Shown: positions 7,031 through 16,308, counted from the stretch's first letter. The stretch: DNA of 64,000 bases from an uncultured Alphaproteobacteria bacterium (GCA_934254585.1 CAKQLF010000003.1:77645-141644); one strand, 5' to 3'. The notes: a model not told the origin generated them from the sequence alone. Numbers and translations are program-made.

Positions 7031-8167
7031 ATGGTCGAAACAGAATACTATGATTTGTTGGAAGTGAGCACCACAGCCAACTCAGAAGAAATTAAAAAAG
7101 CTTTCCGCAAACAAGCAATGAAATATCACCCCGACAGAAACCCTGGTGATAAAGAAGCCGAACAGAAGTTTAAGCAAATTAACGAAGCGTATGAGGTTTT
7201 GAAAGACGAGCAAAAACGCGCGGCTTATGACCGCTATGGTAAAAACGCGTTTGCCGGCGGCGGAATGGGCGGCGGAAATCCGTTTGGCGGCGGGTTTGAT
7301 TTTAACAGTGGCGGTTTTGCCGATGTGTTTAACGATATTTTTTCCGAATTTATGGGCGGTGGCGCGCGTCAGCGTTCATATAGCCAACGCGGCAGCGACT
7401 TGCGTTATAATTTGAATATCACATTGGAAGAAGCTTTTAACGGGGTGGAAAAAGAAATTGTTATTCCAACTACCAAAGAATGTGAAACTTGTCACGGTCA
7501 CGGTACCAAAGACGGTAAAGAACCTGAAATATGCCCGACTTGCAAGGGGAGTGGTAAAGTACGCACTCAACAAGGCGGATTTTTTGTTTTTGAAACAGCT
7601 TGCCCAAATTGTAAGGGCACAGGGCGGGTGATTAAGGAAACTTGTTCTGATTGTCGCGGAGCCGGTCAGGTTAAAATCAATAAAAAGCTGAAAATAAACA
7701 TTAAGGCCGGTATTGAAAGCAATATGCGGATTCGGGTAGCCGGTGAGGGAATGGCCGGTATTCACGGCGGTGAAAATGGTGATTTGTATGTTGGTATTGT
7801 GGTTGAGCCGCATAAGCTTTATGAGCGTCACGGCGATGATTTATACACGGCGATTCCAATTTCCGTAAGTTGCGCCATTTTAGGCGGTGAGGTGGAAATT
7901 CCGGCAATTGACGGAACAAAAGTTAAAGTGGAAGTTCCGGCCGGAACTCAAAATGATACGCTGATAAAAGTAAAAGGGCAGGGTATGCACTTGTATGATT
8001 CTGAACGCCGCGGAGATTTATATGTCAGTGCGAAAGTGATTATTCCGACTAAGCTTAACGCCAAACAAAAAGAGCTGATGGAAGCGTTTCGGGCAGAAAA
8101 CAAAGACGATTCGTGTCAACCTGAACTGAAAAGCTTTTTTGAGCGTATAAAAGATTTGTTTAAATAA
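7031..8167 (+). CDS. dnaJ: Chaperone DnaJ (Hsp40)
   Basis: A 378-aa type I J-protein that delivers clients to DnaK and stimulates its ATPase. The J-domain spans residues 5-70 with the essential HPD at 33-35. A Gly/Phe-rich linker ([16 protein letters not shown]) follows at about 77-110. The zinc-binding domain has all four CxxCxGxG repeats ([32 protein letters not shown]), then the two C-terminal beta-domains. Length and domain order are complete. The ribosome site is weak (GGACGAG). A promoter of its own is likely, since two terminators separate it from dnaK, but no clear RpoH box was seen. Confidence 0.97.
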   Translation: MVETEYYDLLEVSTTANSEEIKKAFRKQAMKYHPDRNPGDKEAEQKFKQINEAYEVLKDEQKRAAYDRYGKNAFAGGGMGGGNPFGGGFDFNSGGFADVFNDIFSEFMGGGARQRSYSQRGSDLRYNLNITLEEAFNGVEKEIVIPTTKECETCHGHGTKDGKEPEICPTCKGSGKVRTQQGGFFVFETACPNCKGTGRVIKETCSDCRGAGQVKINKKLKINIKAGIESNMRIRVAGEGMAGIHGGENGDLYVGIVVEPHKLYERHGDDLYTAIPISVSCAILGGEVEIPAIDGTKVKVEVPAGTQNDTLIKVKGQGMHLYDSERRGDLYVSAKVIIPTKLNAKQKELMEAFRAENKDDSCQPELKSFFERIKDLFK

Positions 8168-8185
8168 TTTTTTATAATGGCACAT

Positions 8186-8226
8186 AAAAAAAAGATTACC
8201 ACCTCACAGGCAGTAATCTTTTTTTT
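8186..8226. terminator. Bidirectional terminator after dnaJ
   Basis: AAAAAAAGATTAC and GTAATCTTTTTTTT flank a 14-base loop, with an A-run on one side and a T-run on the other. It can serve dnaJ and the small minus-strand gene ending at 8234. Confidence 0.8.
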
Positions 8227-8233
8227 GTAGATG

Positions 8234-8428
8234 TTAGAAACCATATCTCTTCTTATGCAAATGACCGGCCGCCACCGAAGCCAACGCAACAAAAGCGGAA
8301 ACGCCGGCTATCATAAAAGCGTAAGCTGCAACAGTAAGATTTCCACTGAAACCGAAAATCCAAAACAACAGAATGCCAATTTCAGAGATAAATAGGCTAA
8401 CACACCAAATTTTTTCAAACTTTGTCAT
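8234..8428 (-). CDS. Small two-helix membrane protein, unknown
   Basis: A 64-aa protein with two hydrophobic helices, WCVSLFISEIGILLFWIFGF (residues 8-27) and a second around residues 33-54 (AAYAFMIAGVSAFVALASVA), ending in a basic tail HLHKKRYGF. It lies between a bidirectional terminator and an AT-rich gap, and has a weak ribosome site. The clean two-helix layout makes a real gene plausible. It is not recognised as a known family. Confidence 0.5.
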   Translation of the reverse strand: MTKFEKIWCVSLFISEIGILLFWIFGFSGNLTVAAYAFMIAGVSAFVALASVAAGHLHKKRYGF

Positions 8429-8702
8429 AAAATCAACGGGTTAATTTTAAGAGAGATGTCCTTTAACATATCCCGCTCTCTCTTTTAATTAAAAAAAATA
8501 AAAAACAAGTAACGGAAATATAGAGTGAAACATCTAAGCTTAAAAAAGCGCGGATAAAGACAAATTTACACACTAATAACCATAATACTTGAAAAACAGC
8601 CACATTATATCACGCAAATTATTTATCGACAAGAAAAAAAGACAGAAGTATAGATAATATCTGACTTTTTTTTACTTTACATATAACATCCGATTTTTAG
8701 AG

Positions 8703-10187
8703 CTAAATGTCTATTTGATAGCCATTATCTCGTTCAACTAACTGTGAAACCACATCAAAATCGGCGGAGTTGCACGAATAGATGGTGTATAAAGTTTCAC
8801 CGGCTTTAACTCGGTCTCCGGTTTTTTTGTGTAAATCAACGCCGGAACCCAAACACTGAGTGGCACCGGCATATACTCCGATTTTGTTGATTGTTACGTT
8901 GCTTATGCTTTTCACCACCCCATCATAAGGAGCTACAACATCTCGCACATATTGCCCCAGAGCCGGAACTTCATTGGCACCTTGAGAGTTGACAATTTTT
9001 TGAAAAGCTTCAAAGGCGCGTCCGCTTTCTAAGATTTCCTTTGCTAAAGCATAGCCCTGTCCGCCGCGCAATTGCGGATCAAATTCTAAAACGCGTCCGG
9101 CTAAAAATAGGGATTTTTCTTTCAAATCAACAGGAGCGTCATCATAGTTGCGTAAAACTTTCATAACATCACGCGCCTCTAAAACCGCGCCCAAGCCGTT
9201 TCCAATCGGCTCGCTGCCATCGGTAATTACGGCATCAATCTGTAAACCCAACATATCTCCGATATATTCAACTTGTTTACGGATGCGAATTGCCTCATTT
9301 GTCGAATGGATTCGCGCGTTTGCGCCAACCGGAATGTCTAAAACCAAATGACTGACGCCACTTGAAATCATCATCGCCAAAATAGAGGCAATAACCAACT
9401 CATTTTGGTTTATACCAAGTTGACTACGCACATTTTGAAGTATGTGATTAACTTTTGTTTCTTCCAAGGTGTCATAATTAACCAGTGCGCCGTTATTTTC
9501 TCGTACCAATTTTTGAAATTTAGCAGCATTAAAGTCCACATTGGCCAAAGCTCCCATAGTATCGGCAACACCGGCGCAGGAAGTCAGAGAGCGAATTGCC
9601 GGTTTAGCCATAGGCAAACCATAGGCGGAAACAATTCCCAAAATAATCAAATCGGTTTTATTTCCGGCAACACCGCCTAAGCAATGCTGATTGACCACCA
9701 TATTTTTTTCGTCCCAGTGCAAAACCTTTTGTGCAACCAAAGCTTCGGTTAAGGAAACCAATTCTGTCGCGCTCATAGAAGCGGAACACGCCACCAAAAA
9801 GGCCGATATATCGGTTTGAGAATAGCGTCCCGAGGCAATATCGTTAATAATTGCCGCATATTCTCCGGAAGTTAAAATTTCTCCAGCTATTTTGCGGTGA
9901 AGAGCCGCGCTACTCGCCGACGGTGCTGCCAGATTTATATTGATTTCCGAGCCTTCCGATAAGTTTAGAGCGTTAAAAGCATCATCATTTAAACCTATTT
10001 CATCGGCGGATAATAAATTGTCATCATCTGCAATTTGCAGAAAAGCATAAATAATTTTTCCGCCTTTCTGCAGTTCAATTCGCGTTATTTTATTGATGTC
10101 ATCAACCCGATATTGTGAGCAATGTTTATGAATATAGGCAATATTTTCCCCAAATGAATTAACAGGTATATGTTTTACTTTTAACAT
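8703..10187 (-). CDS. Thymidine/AMP phosphorylase family protein
   Basis: This 494-aa nucleoside or nucleotide phosphorylase cleaves the N-glycosidic bond with phosphate. It has an N-terminal extension of about 85 residues before the glycosyltransferase-family-3 core, as in the archaeal-type AMP phosphorylase/thymidine phosphorylase subfamily rather than DeoA. The phosphate-binding block NQHCLGGVAGNKTDLI is near residue 165, followed by SLTSCAGVADTMGAL, and the C-terminal PYNP-like domain includes LGSGVDLHKKTGDRVKAG. GAGG precedes the start. The stop of the upstream prepilin gene is only 13 bp away, so it may be the last gene of that minus-strand run. Substrate cannot be chosen from sequence alone. 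Confidence 0.85.
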   Translation of the reverse strand: MLKVKHIPVNSFGENIAYIHKHCSQYRVDDINKITRIELQKGGKIIYAFLQIADDDNLLSADEIGLNDDAFNALNLSEGSEININLAAPSASSAALHRKIAGEILTSGEYAAIINDIASGRYSQTDISAFLVACSASMSATELVSLTEALVAQKVLHWDEKNMVVNQHCLGGVAGNKTDLIILGIVSAYGLPMAKPAIRSLTSCAGVADTMGALANVDFNAAKFQKLVRENNGALVNYDTLEETKVNHILQNVRSQLGINQNELVIASILAMMISSGVSHLVLDIPVGANARIHSTNEAIRIRKQVEYIGDMLGLQIDAVITDGSEPIGNGLGAVLEARDVMKVLRNYDDAPVDLKEKSLFLAGRVLEFDPQLRGGQGYALAKEILESGRAFEAFQKIVNSQGANEVPALGQYVRDVVAPYDGVVKSISNVTINKIGVYAGATQCLGSGVDLHKKTGDRVKAGETLYTIYSCNSADFDVVSQLVERDNGYQIDI

Positions 10188-10200
10188 TCAAACCTCACTA

Positions 10201-10836
10201 TTAACGATATACTAAAACAATTCCGGCTCCATCTTGACAAACATTGGCGGCGGCACCAATTCCTAAAGGTGCCGGATAAGACGAATTGCCCACGATGCCG
10301 ATTGCTTTGTTAGAAGTTGAAGAGCCCTGAGAATTTATTACTTTTTTGGTTATATCTGTAACACTCGCTTTGGCTTTTACATTACTGACAACACCCATTC
10401 CCAAAAAGCCGCTTGAAGACGGGCCGCCCCAGTTGTTTGTAGACATTTGCATACAAGTTTCTTCTGACAAATTATCAATAGTTACGGCAAACACTCCATT
10501 GTCAGAATAATAAACAACGTCAAACGCCGAGTTTGCGGTTCCGCATAAATTTCCGCCACAATCATCATAACCATTGTATAATGCGCTAGGCAGTCCCTTG
10601 GCGTTTCCTAAATAAGAAACCATTGAGCCGCTCGTATATCCGTCAGCTAAATATTCCCGAACCATTTTTTTGGCGTGACTGGCTAAATCTCCGGTTTCGT
10701 CAATAATTTGCGTTGCCTCATAAGAATCTTGCATTTTATTTATCATATTTATGCCGCCAACACTCAAAACACCGATAATCGCTAAGACACCCAGCATTTC
10801 AATCATACTACGTCCTTGTTCGTTCATATTTTTCAT
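10201..10836 (-). CDS. Type IV prepilin-like protein
   Basis: A 211-aa protein starting MKNMNEQG and cleaved predictably before RSMIEMLGVLAIIGVLSVGG (Glu at +5). The short eight-residue leader and proper start contrast with the repeat-led members. After the helix come NMINKMQDSYEATQIIDETG and a Gly/Ser-rich globular domain with a C-terminal CQDGAGIVLVYR strand. A paired-cysteine segment (DDCGGNLCG) lies near residue 90. Its partner gene ends 20 bp upstream. Prepilin peptidase and assembly genes are not in the window, so whether it is a major pilin, minor pilin or pseudopilin is open. Confidence 0.82.
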   Translation of the reverse strand: MKNMNEQGRSMIEMLGVLAIIGVLSVGGINMINKMQDSYEATQIIDETGDLASHAKKMVREYLADGYTSGSMVSYLGNAKGLPSALYNGYDDCGGNLCGTANSAFDVVYYSDNGVFAVTIDNLSEETCMQMSTNNWGGPSSSGFLGMGVVSNVKAKASVTDITKKVINSQGSSTSNKAIGIVGNSSYPAPLGIGAAANVCQDGAGIVLVYR

Positions 10837-10856
10837 CTCTTATTCCTTTCTGTTAA

Positions 10857-11417
10857 TTACATACAGCCCTTAAAATCAATGTGTATATTATTCTTTTTTC
10901 TGCTGCAAGCTTTTACGGCTGTGGCCATATCAATAGCATCGTAAAACTTTCTGTCGTTAAGCATTATATATTCAAAACCCAGGTTATTATTTTTCTTTAT
11001 AATATTTGAAGTTACCAATTTCATACAGTCAGTGTCACCGAGGCCGATAATTTGAACACTAAACCCTGTTAAAACGGAAGAAACAACTCCCGATTCATAT
11101 ATAGTATATGTTGCGTCAGAATCTCCGATAAATTTACTTTTACCGTCATATTCCCAATTTTTAGGGTAGGCGTTATTTTTATACATAAACATTGAGAGAT
11201 TCCCTCTGCCATCGGTATCGTAGGCTTCATCATATTGGCACGACATTTTTTTTGCCAAATTAACAAATTCGGCTACATCGGCAACTAACTGTGCTGATTT
11301 TTGACTTGCCTGCATACGTCCTATCACTTGCAAGCCCCCCACACTTAAAACGCCGATAATGGCTAAAACGCCTAGCATTTCAATCATTGAACGACCTGTC
11401 TCGGATATTTTTATCAT
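10857..11417 (-). CDS. Type IV prepilin-like protein
   Basis: A 186-aa protein with leader MIKISETG before RSMIEMLGVLAIIGVLSVGG. A strong ribosome site, GAGGAG, precedes the ATG at 11415-11417. The mature region starts LQVIGRMQASQKSAQLVAD, and the C-terminus has the family's cysteine-plus-strand ending (KACSRKKNNIHIDFKG). It is divergent from the other five beyond the first 25 residues. It lies between the secreted degenerate-protease gene and a second prepilin, all in the same direction. Confidence 0.82.
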   Translation of the reverse strand: MIKISETGRSMIEMLGVLAIIGVLSVGGLQVIGRMQASQKSAQLVADVAEFVNLAKKMSCQYDEAYDTDGRGNLSMFMYKNNAYPKNWEYDGKSKFIGDSDATYTIYESGVVSSVLTGFSVQIIGLGDTDCMKLVTSNIIKKNNNLGFEYIMLNDRKFYDAIDMATAVKACSRKKNNIHIDFKGCM

Positions 11418-11440
11418 TAAATTCTCCTCAAATAAGATAA

Positions 11441-11475
11441 CAAGAAAACAGCTCCGTTTCAGAACTGTTTTCTTG
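11441..11475 (-). terminator. Intercistronic hairpin, possible terminator
   Basis: Read on the minus strand, CAAGAAAACAGTTC pairs with GAGCTGTTTTCTTG around a 7-base loop, just after the stop of the 11485-13593 gene. The following T-rich stretch is imperfect (TTATCTTATTT), so it may terminate partially or protect the upstream transcript and set different levels for the prepilin genes. Confidence 0.6.
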
Positions 11476-11484
11476 TCGCTGTTT

Positions 11485-13593
11485 TTATTTTCTGTCTTTA
11501 GGCTTCATAACCTCAGGAGCTTTTTGCACCTGTTTAATTTGGTTGGTAACCGGTTTATAAACGGTTTGCTGCCACGGGCTTTCTTCAACATATTCGTGTC
11601 CGCAAATACTTATACCCAAGCTGCGTAAAGCCGTTTCAGTCGGAATAAATATATCTAATCCGTCGTTAGTTTTTACACCGGAAGGAGCCATACCGTTTAT
11701 GGTGCAATCCTTATAAATCAGCGCGCCTCCCACTGTTACGTTTTGAATAAAGGTATTGGCTAAAATTTCCGCACCTTTAGCTTCGGTGTAACGATAACCT
11801 TCAACTCTCGCGCTGTTTTCCAGATAGTCTTCACCATCTTTAAAGTCGTTAACATCTAACAAACCCAAAGTCAAGAAACCGTTTCGTCCCACTTCCGGCA
11901 AATTCAGATTTAAGGCCAACGGAGTATATTTAGTGGCTTTGTCAAGCATAAACAATGCGGTGTTTTTAATCGGGTTAATGCGTACCGCTCTGGCATTAAG
12001 CTTATCTCCGCGAACAGTGAAAATTTCATAGTTGTTGTTTGCTTTGTCAACCAAATCACCCGAAGTCAAAATAAAGCGGTCAGAAATCAGCAATCCGGCA
12101 CCTTTGCGTCCGTTAGGGCTTTTTATTTGCACAATTGACGAGCGTAGACGATAAATAGTTTCCGGCGACAATTGTTTGCACGGGTCTGTGGCGTTGACGC
12201 AGAAATTATCCAAAGCTTTGACATCACCGGTATCAATCCAAGTGTCGTCAACCACTTGACACATTCCGTCGGCCTTAACATTGCCGTTTTCATCAATGCA
12301 CGAATTAATCAAGTCAGTAGTGCTGACAACATTGCCGTCTTCAACTATTTCATCAATAATAACTCCGCCGTCGGCAATAACTCCGCCGTCTTCTTCAATA
12401 ATTTGCGGTGTTTCCACAACTTCAACAGGAATAGGAGTGGTACAAGGAGCACAGCCGCTGGCAATATAGCCGCCGTTTTCATAAACTTCCGGCATCATAG
12501 TCATATTTTGTGTTTGACATTGGCAAGGCTGACAAGGCTGGCACATTGCCGGATTAAATTCCGGTCGGCCGATTTCACAGCGTGTTGCGCACTGATATTC
12601 TTGTTTATATCCGCATTTAGCCGGATCTAAAGCTCTTTCTTCTTCAATTAAGGCTAAACGCTGCGCTGTCATATCTTCAGGTGAAACTCGGGTTGAAAGA
12701 CGTTCTTCAAACCCCGGCAAATTGCGTAAATTGCCGGTTGCGTCGGCAAACGCTCTTTCAATCAGTTTAATTTCGCCGTTTACTTCGCCTTCATCAAGTT
12801 CGCCATAACCGGTACTTTCGCCTTTCCAATAAATTTTGGTTTGTGTCAAATCCATCAATCTCCAAACCACGGTAATTTCGGAAGAGCCTTTGCGTTCGTT
12901 GTTCTTTTGAGCTTTATCCCAATTATATTCATCACAAATGTTCATAAAATAATCGGTGATTTCGGCGGTCAACACATATTCCGGAAGTTCGGAAGGTGTG
13001 TTTTCTAAGCACAAATCGTGCGGCATAGGCAAAACTTTATAACAATCGCCGACAACATCTTCAAACACGCTGTTAAAGGCTATGTTTTTTTCTAAAACAC
13101 GTCCTTTGTTCAGAGTTGCTTCTTTGTCATAGCGGCGGCAACCGAAAATGCGAAAACGATAATTTCCCAATTTGGTTGAATAAGGTTCATCGATTCCATT
13201 CTTTTTGATGCGAAAATCAACGTGCGCCAAAGCTAAAGGAGCCATCTGGCAACAGTTGCGCATTGTTGCTTCATAAACCACAGGCGTGTAAGGAACATAA
13301 TTCTTGATTTTTATTCTTTCCGGCTGCCGTTCAGAACATTTTTTGCAAGGTCCGGGGAACAGACTGCCGTCTTTTGTGCAGGATTTGCACGGTCCACCGG
13401 GAAACAAGCTGCCGTCTTTATCATTGTTATCGCAGCCGACGCACGACCCGCCCGGAAACAAACTTCCGTCACGATCTTCCTGCTGAGCGACTTTTGCGCC
13501 ATTGCCATAACCGGCTGCTATTGCCGCTGTGCCAAGCAAGCTTATTCCTGCCACTATCACGGCCAAATATGATATTTTGCGAGATTTATTCAT
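11485..13593 (-). CDS. Secreted Cys-rich protein with a degenerate trypsin-like domain
   Basis: A 702-aa protein with an N-terminal signal peptide (hydrophobic LAVIVAGISLLGTAAIAAGY). Three tandem motifs DGSLFPGG(x)CxxC follow at about residues 41-90 and look like repeated Cys knuckles. A middle region has paired cysteines (CQPCQPCQCQ) and an acidic stretch. From about residue 490, SSIVQIKSPNGRKGAGLLIS and FILTSGDLVD match the start of a trypsin-like fold, but the catalytic His is replaced (SGD where AH is expected). The usual Asp block reads KNTALFMLD, and the Ser block reads TVGGALIY, so all three catalytic positions appear lost. It is probably a non-enzymatic exported protein. It is flanked by comM and prepilin genes on the same strand. 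Confidence 0.72.
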   Translation of the reverse strand: MNKSRKISYLAVIVAGISLLGTAAIAAGYGNGAKVAQQEDRDGSLFPGGSCVGCDNNDKDGSLFPGGPCKSCTKDGSLFPGPCKKCSERQPERIKIKNYVPYTPVVYEATMRNCCQMAPLALAHVDFRIKKNGIDEPYSTKLGNYRFRIFGCRRYDKEATLNKGRVLEKNIAFNSVFEDVVGDCYKVLPMPHDLCLENTPSELPEYVLTAEITDYFMNICDEYNWDKAQKNNERKGSSEITVVWRLMDLTQTKIYWKGESTGYGELDEGEVNGEIKLIERAFADATGNLRNLPGFEERLSTRVSPEDMTAQRLALIEEERALDPAKCGYKQEYQCATRCEIGRPEFNPAMCQPCQPCQCQTQNMTMMPEVYENGGYIASGCAPCTTPIPVEVVETPQIIEEDGGVIADGGVIIDEIVEDGNVVSTTDLINSCIDENGNVKADGMCQVVDDTWIDTGDVKALDNFCVNATDPCKQLSPETIYRLRSSIVQIKSPNGRKGAGLLISDRFILTSGDLVDKANNNYEIFTVRGDKLNARAVRINPIKNTALFMLDKATKYTPLALNLNLPEVGRNGFLTLGLLDVNDFKDGEDYLENSARVEGYRYTEAKGAEILANTFIQNVTVGGALIYKDCTINGMAPSGVKTNDGLDIFIPTETALRSLGISICGHEYVEESPWQQTVYKPVTNQIKQVQKAPEVMKPKDRK

Positions 13594-13605
13594 AAATTTG
13601 TTCTC

Positions 13606-15129
13606 CTATACCTGTTTAGATGGCATTACATAACGATATGACAATGCCTCCGCTATATGTATTTTAGATACATTTTGTTCATTTTGCAAGTCTGCAATTG
13701 TGCGTGCCAATTTTAAAATGCGATGATAAGCTCGAGCCGACATTTTCATTTTATCGGCAAAGCCTATCAACATTTTTTGCGTTTCCGCATCAAGCTTTGT
13801 CACTTCTTCCAATATATCACCTTTTAACTGAGAGTTAGTGTGCAATGTCGGAAATCCTAATTTTTTGAAACGTTCTTCCTGAATTTTACGCGCGGCAATC
13901 ACTCGTTTGCGAATAACGGCCGAACTTTCGCCTTTTTTGACTTCGGAAATTTCCCACGGGCTGACAGGCGGAACTTGAATGTGAATATCAAATCTGTCCA
14001 TCAAGGGGCCGGAAATTCGTGATTGATATTCTTCGGCACATTTGGGTGCGCGCGAACATTCTTGTCCCTGACACCCCAAATAGCCGCAACGGCACGGATT
14101 CATTGCCGCAATCAGCTGAAAATTTGCCGGATATTGAGTGTGACAGTTGACTCTGGAAATGCTGACATAGCCGGTTTCAATCGGTTGACGCAAAGCTTCC
14201 AGCGTGGCGCGGTTAAATTCCGGAAGTTCATCTAAAAACAGTACACCGTTATGGGCTAGTGATATTTCCCCTGGAACACCTTTACGCCCGCCGCCGATAA
14301 GAGCCGGTGTAGATGCGTTGTGATGCGGGTCACGATAAGGACGTTCAAAACTTATTTCACCATTTTTCAGCTCGCCGGCAATAGAATGAATCATACAAGT
14401 TTCCAAAGCTTCTTCAGTTGTTAACGGAGGCAAAATGGTTGTTAAACGCGAGGCCAACATAGATTTTCCTGCCCCCGGAGTGCCGACCATCAACATATTG
14501 TGCGCGCCGGCAGCGGCAATTTCCAACGCTCTTTTAGCCGTTTCCTGACCTTTAACATCAGACATATCAAGCGTGGAAACAGTGCTTTTTCTCTGGCGTA
14601 TTTCCGGTTTTGGCAGTTGTTGCACTCCCTTAAAGTGATTAATAAGAGCAAGCAAACTCGGGGCGGCGACAATATCTTGCAATCCGGACCAAACGGCCTC
14701 GCTGCCTTCTGCTTCGGGGCAAACCAAACCTTTATGGCGGCGATTCGCGTGAATTGCCACCGGCAAAACTCCGTTGACAGGCATAATTGCACCGTCTAAA
14801 CCTAATTCACCAATCACAATGTAATCGGAAATTTCTTCCGGCGGCACCACGCCCAAGCCGGCCAAAATTGCCAGAGCAATAGGCAAATCGAAATGCGAGC
14901 CCTCTTTAAGTAAATCTGCCGGAGCCAAGTTAATTATTATTCTTTTAGCCGGAAGTTCAATACCAATGGCATTTAAGGCGGCGCGCACGCGTTCTTTGCT
15001 TTCGGCAATGGTTTTGTCGGGCAAACCGACAATTGTAAACGCCGGAAGACCGGACGAAATCTGCAATTGTAAATCAACGTCCAGCGTATCCAATCCGTTA
15101 AAAGCTATGGTATTAACATGAGCCTGCAT
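13606..15129 (-). CDS. comM: YifB/ComM family AAA+ ATPase (Mg-chelatase-like)
   Basis: A 507-aa protein of the ComM/YifB family. In naturally transformable bacteria, ComM is a hexameric helicase aiding branch migration during integration of incoming DNA. An N-terminal Lon-protease-like domain (about 1-165; it starts MQAHVNTIAFNGLDTLDVDL) precedes the AAA+ Mg-chelatase domain. Walker A GTPGAGKSM is near residue 219, Walker B region GVLFLDELPEF near 295, and a Cys cluster CRCGYLGCQGQEC near 350. The C-terminal Mg-chelatase subdomain is intact. It lies 15 bp from the lipoprotein gene and 12 bp from the secreted protein gene, so an operon is likely. Its place beside prepilin genes is compatible with a DNA-uptake role but does not prove it. 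Confidence 0.93.
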   Translation of the reverse strand: MQAHVNTIAFNGLDTLDVDLQLQISSGLPAFTIVGLPDKTIAESKERVRAALNAIGIELPAKRIIINLAPADLLKEGSHFDLPIALAILAGLGVVPPEEISDYIVIGELGLDGAIMPVNGVLPVAIHANRRHKGLVCPEAEGSEAVWSGLQDIVAAPSLLALINHFKGVQQLPKPEIRQRKSTVSTLDMSDVKGQETAKRALEIAAAGAHNMLMVGTPGAGKSMLASRLTTILPPLTTEEALETCMIHSIAGELKNGEISFERPYRDPHHNASTPALIGGGRKGVPGEISLAHNGVLFLDELPEFNRATLEALRQPIETGYVSISRVNCHTQYPANFQLIAAMNPCRCGYLGCQGQECSRAPKCAEEYQSRISGPLMDRFDIHIQVPPVSPWEISEVKKGESSAVIRKRVIAARKIQEERFKKLGFPTLHTNSQLKGDILEEVTKLDAETQKMLIGFADKMKMSARAYHRILKLARTIADLQNEQNVSKIHIAEALSYRYVMPSKQV

Positions 15130-15144
15130 TGTTTTTCTTTACTC

Positions 15145-15753
15145 CTACCACCTTGGCACGGTTTCGCCGTTGCGCCAACGCCGTGTCGGAAAACTACCGG
15201 CTTTAAGCGCGTCATATTTTGACGACATTGTCGGCACATTGCGCAATTGTGTGTAGCCGGCACATTCCAAGCGTTCTATACACTCGGCAATTTGCTCGTT
15301 ATTGCCGCGGCAATAGGCTAACACGCGGGTTTGCAAATTTTGCATAACCACCTGATTCGGATAATATTTATTGTTTAGCACATCAGGAAATTCGCCTTCA
15401 ATGTCATCGGCAGAAATTTCCTCATCTTCATCATCTTTAGTTTTACCTTCAATCTTGTTGTTTTCGATTAAAGTCTGTTCTTCAAGCTTTTCTTCTTGTT
15501 CGTTCAATCGGGCTAATTCAGCCGAAGATTCTGCATAGCCGTAAATTTGCGGAATGTAATCCATACACCCCGGAACTTGATAGGCACCGGCATCGTCATA
15601 AACCACCACCATTGTTTCTTGTTGACAAGATGGATAGGCATAGCCGTCCGGTTCGGTCTGAGAATAATTTTTTTGCGAAGTTCCGTCAATTTCAACACAG
15701 GCGGCTAAAAACACCGCGCTGAATCCGATTAAAAACTTTTTCAAATTTATCAT
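15145..15753 (-). CDS. Putative lipoprotein, unknown function
   Basis: A 202-aa protein starting MINLKKFLIGFSAVFLAAC, a lipoprotein signal with lipobox FLAAC and a likely acylated Cys19. The mature part has scattered cysteines, an acidic Lys/Glu-rich middle (EEQTLIENNKIEGKTKDDED) predicted as coiled or disordered, and a C-terminal domain with ECIERLECAGYTQLRN. Not recognised as a named family. It is the first gene of the minus-strand run that continues into comM, the degenerate protease and prepilins. Confidence 0.75.
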   Translation of the reverse strand: MINLKKFLIGFSAVFLAACVEIDGTSQKNYSQTEPDGYAYPSCQQETMVVVYDDAGAYQVPGCMDYIPQIYGYAESSAELARLNEQEEKLEEQTLIENNKIEGKTKDDEDEEISADDIEGEFPDVLNNKYYPNQVVMQNLQTRVLAYCRGNNEQIAECIERLECAGYTQLRNVPTMSSKYDALKAGSFPTRRWRNGETVPRW

Positions 15754-15844
15754 ATTTCCTCTGCTAAAAAGCCATTTTTTGTCAGCATATATCTAAAACG
15801 TTAAAATAATATTTAAGAAAAGCGGATAAAAAATAAAAAAATCC

Positions 15845-15872
15845 TTGCATTTACGGGTGTTTCGTGTATATT
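15845..15872 (+). promoter_or_regulatory. Candidate sigma-70 promoter of the rpsF operon
   Basis: TTGCAT (15845-15850) and TATATT (15867-15872) with a 16-base spacer. The leader to the rpsF start is then about 90 nt. Confidence 0.55.
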
Positions 15873-15886
15873 AACCCACGTCCCTT

Positions 15887-15940
15887 GCCGAAATTTATGG
15901 TTCGGCTATACATTAACCGACTCTGCCAAGAGTCATTTGT
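15887..15940 (+). promoter_or_regulatory. Structured rpsF leader, possible S6:S18 autoregulation site
   Basis: Two hairpins lie in the leader: GCCGAA-atttatgg-TTCGGC and GACTCT-gcca-AGAGTC. Many bacteria control rpsF-rpsR through an S6:S18-binding leader hairpin, so this is a reasonable candidate. I cannot confirm the loop consensus from sequence alone. Confidence 0.35.
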
Positions 15941-15969
15941 TGAGTAATCCATAAGGAGATATTAAAAAT

Positions 15970-16308
15970 ATGGCAAATTATGAAAGCGTTTTAATCGCTC
16001 GTCAGGATCTCGGCGCATCTCAAATTAACACTCTCGTTTCAGATTTGAGCGAAGTGATTAAAAAAGAAGGCGGCGAAGTAGTAAAAGTTGATAATTGGGG
16101 CTTGAAAAATTTAGCTTACCGTATCAAGAAAAACCGTAAAGGTTATTATGTTTTGTTAAACATTGTTGCTCCGGCTAAAGCTGTTGCAGAATACGAAAGA
16201 CTAATCAGATTAAACGAAGATGTTATTCGTTATATGACAGTCAAAGTAGAAGATTTCAATAACGATATGGCTTCAGAAGAAGATTCTGCTGCCGTTGCAG
16301 AAGCATAA
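15970..16308 (+). CDS. rpsF: 30S ribosomal protein S6
   Basis: A 112-aa protein of normal length that binds the central domain of 16S rRNA together with S18. It starts [20 protein letters not shown] and contains the conserved [18 protein letters not shown] segment (about residues 44-61) and an acidic tail ([12 protein letters not shown] type). AAGGAG precedes the ATG. It is the first gene of the rpsF-rpsR-rplI operon, with 13 bp to rpsR. Confidence 0.97.
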   Translation: MANYESVLIARQDLGASQINTLVSDLSEVIKKEGGEVVKVDNWGLKNLAYRIKKNRKGYYVLLNIVAPAKAVAEYERLIRLNEDVIRYMTVKVEDFNNDMASEEDSAAVAEA

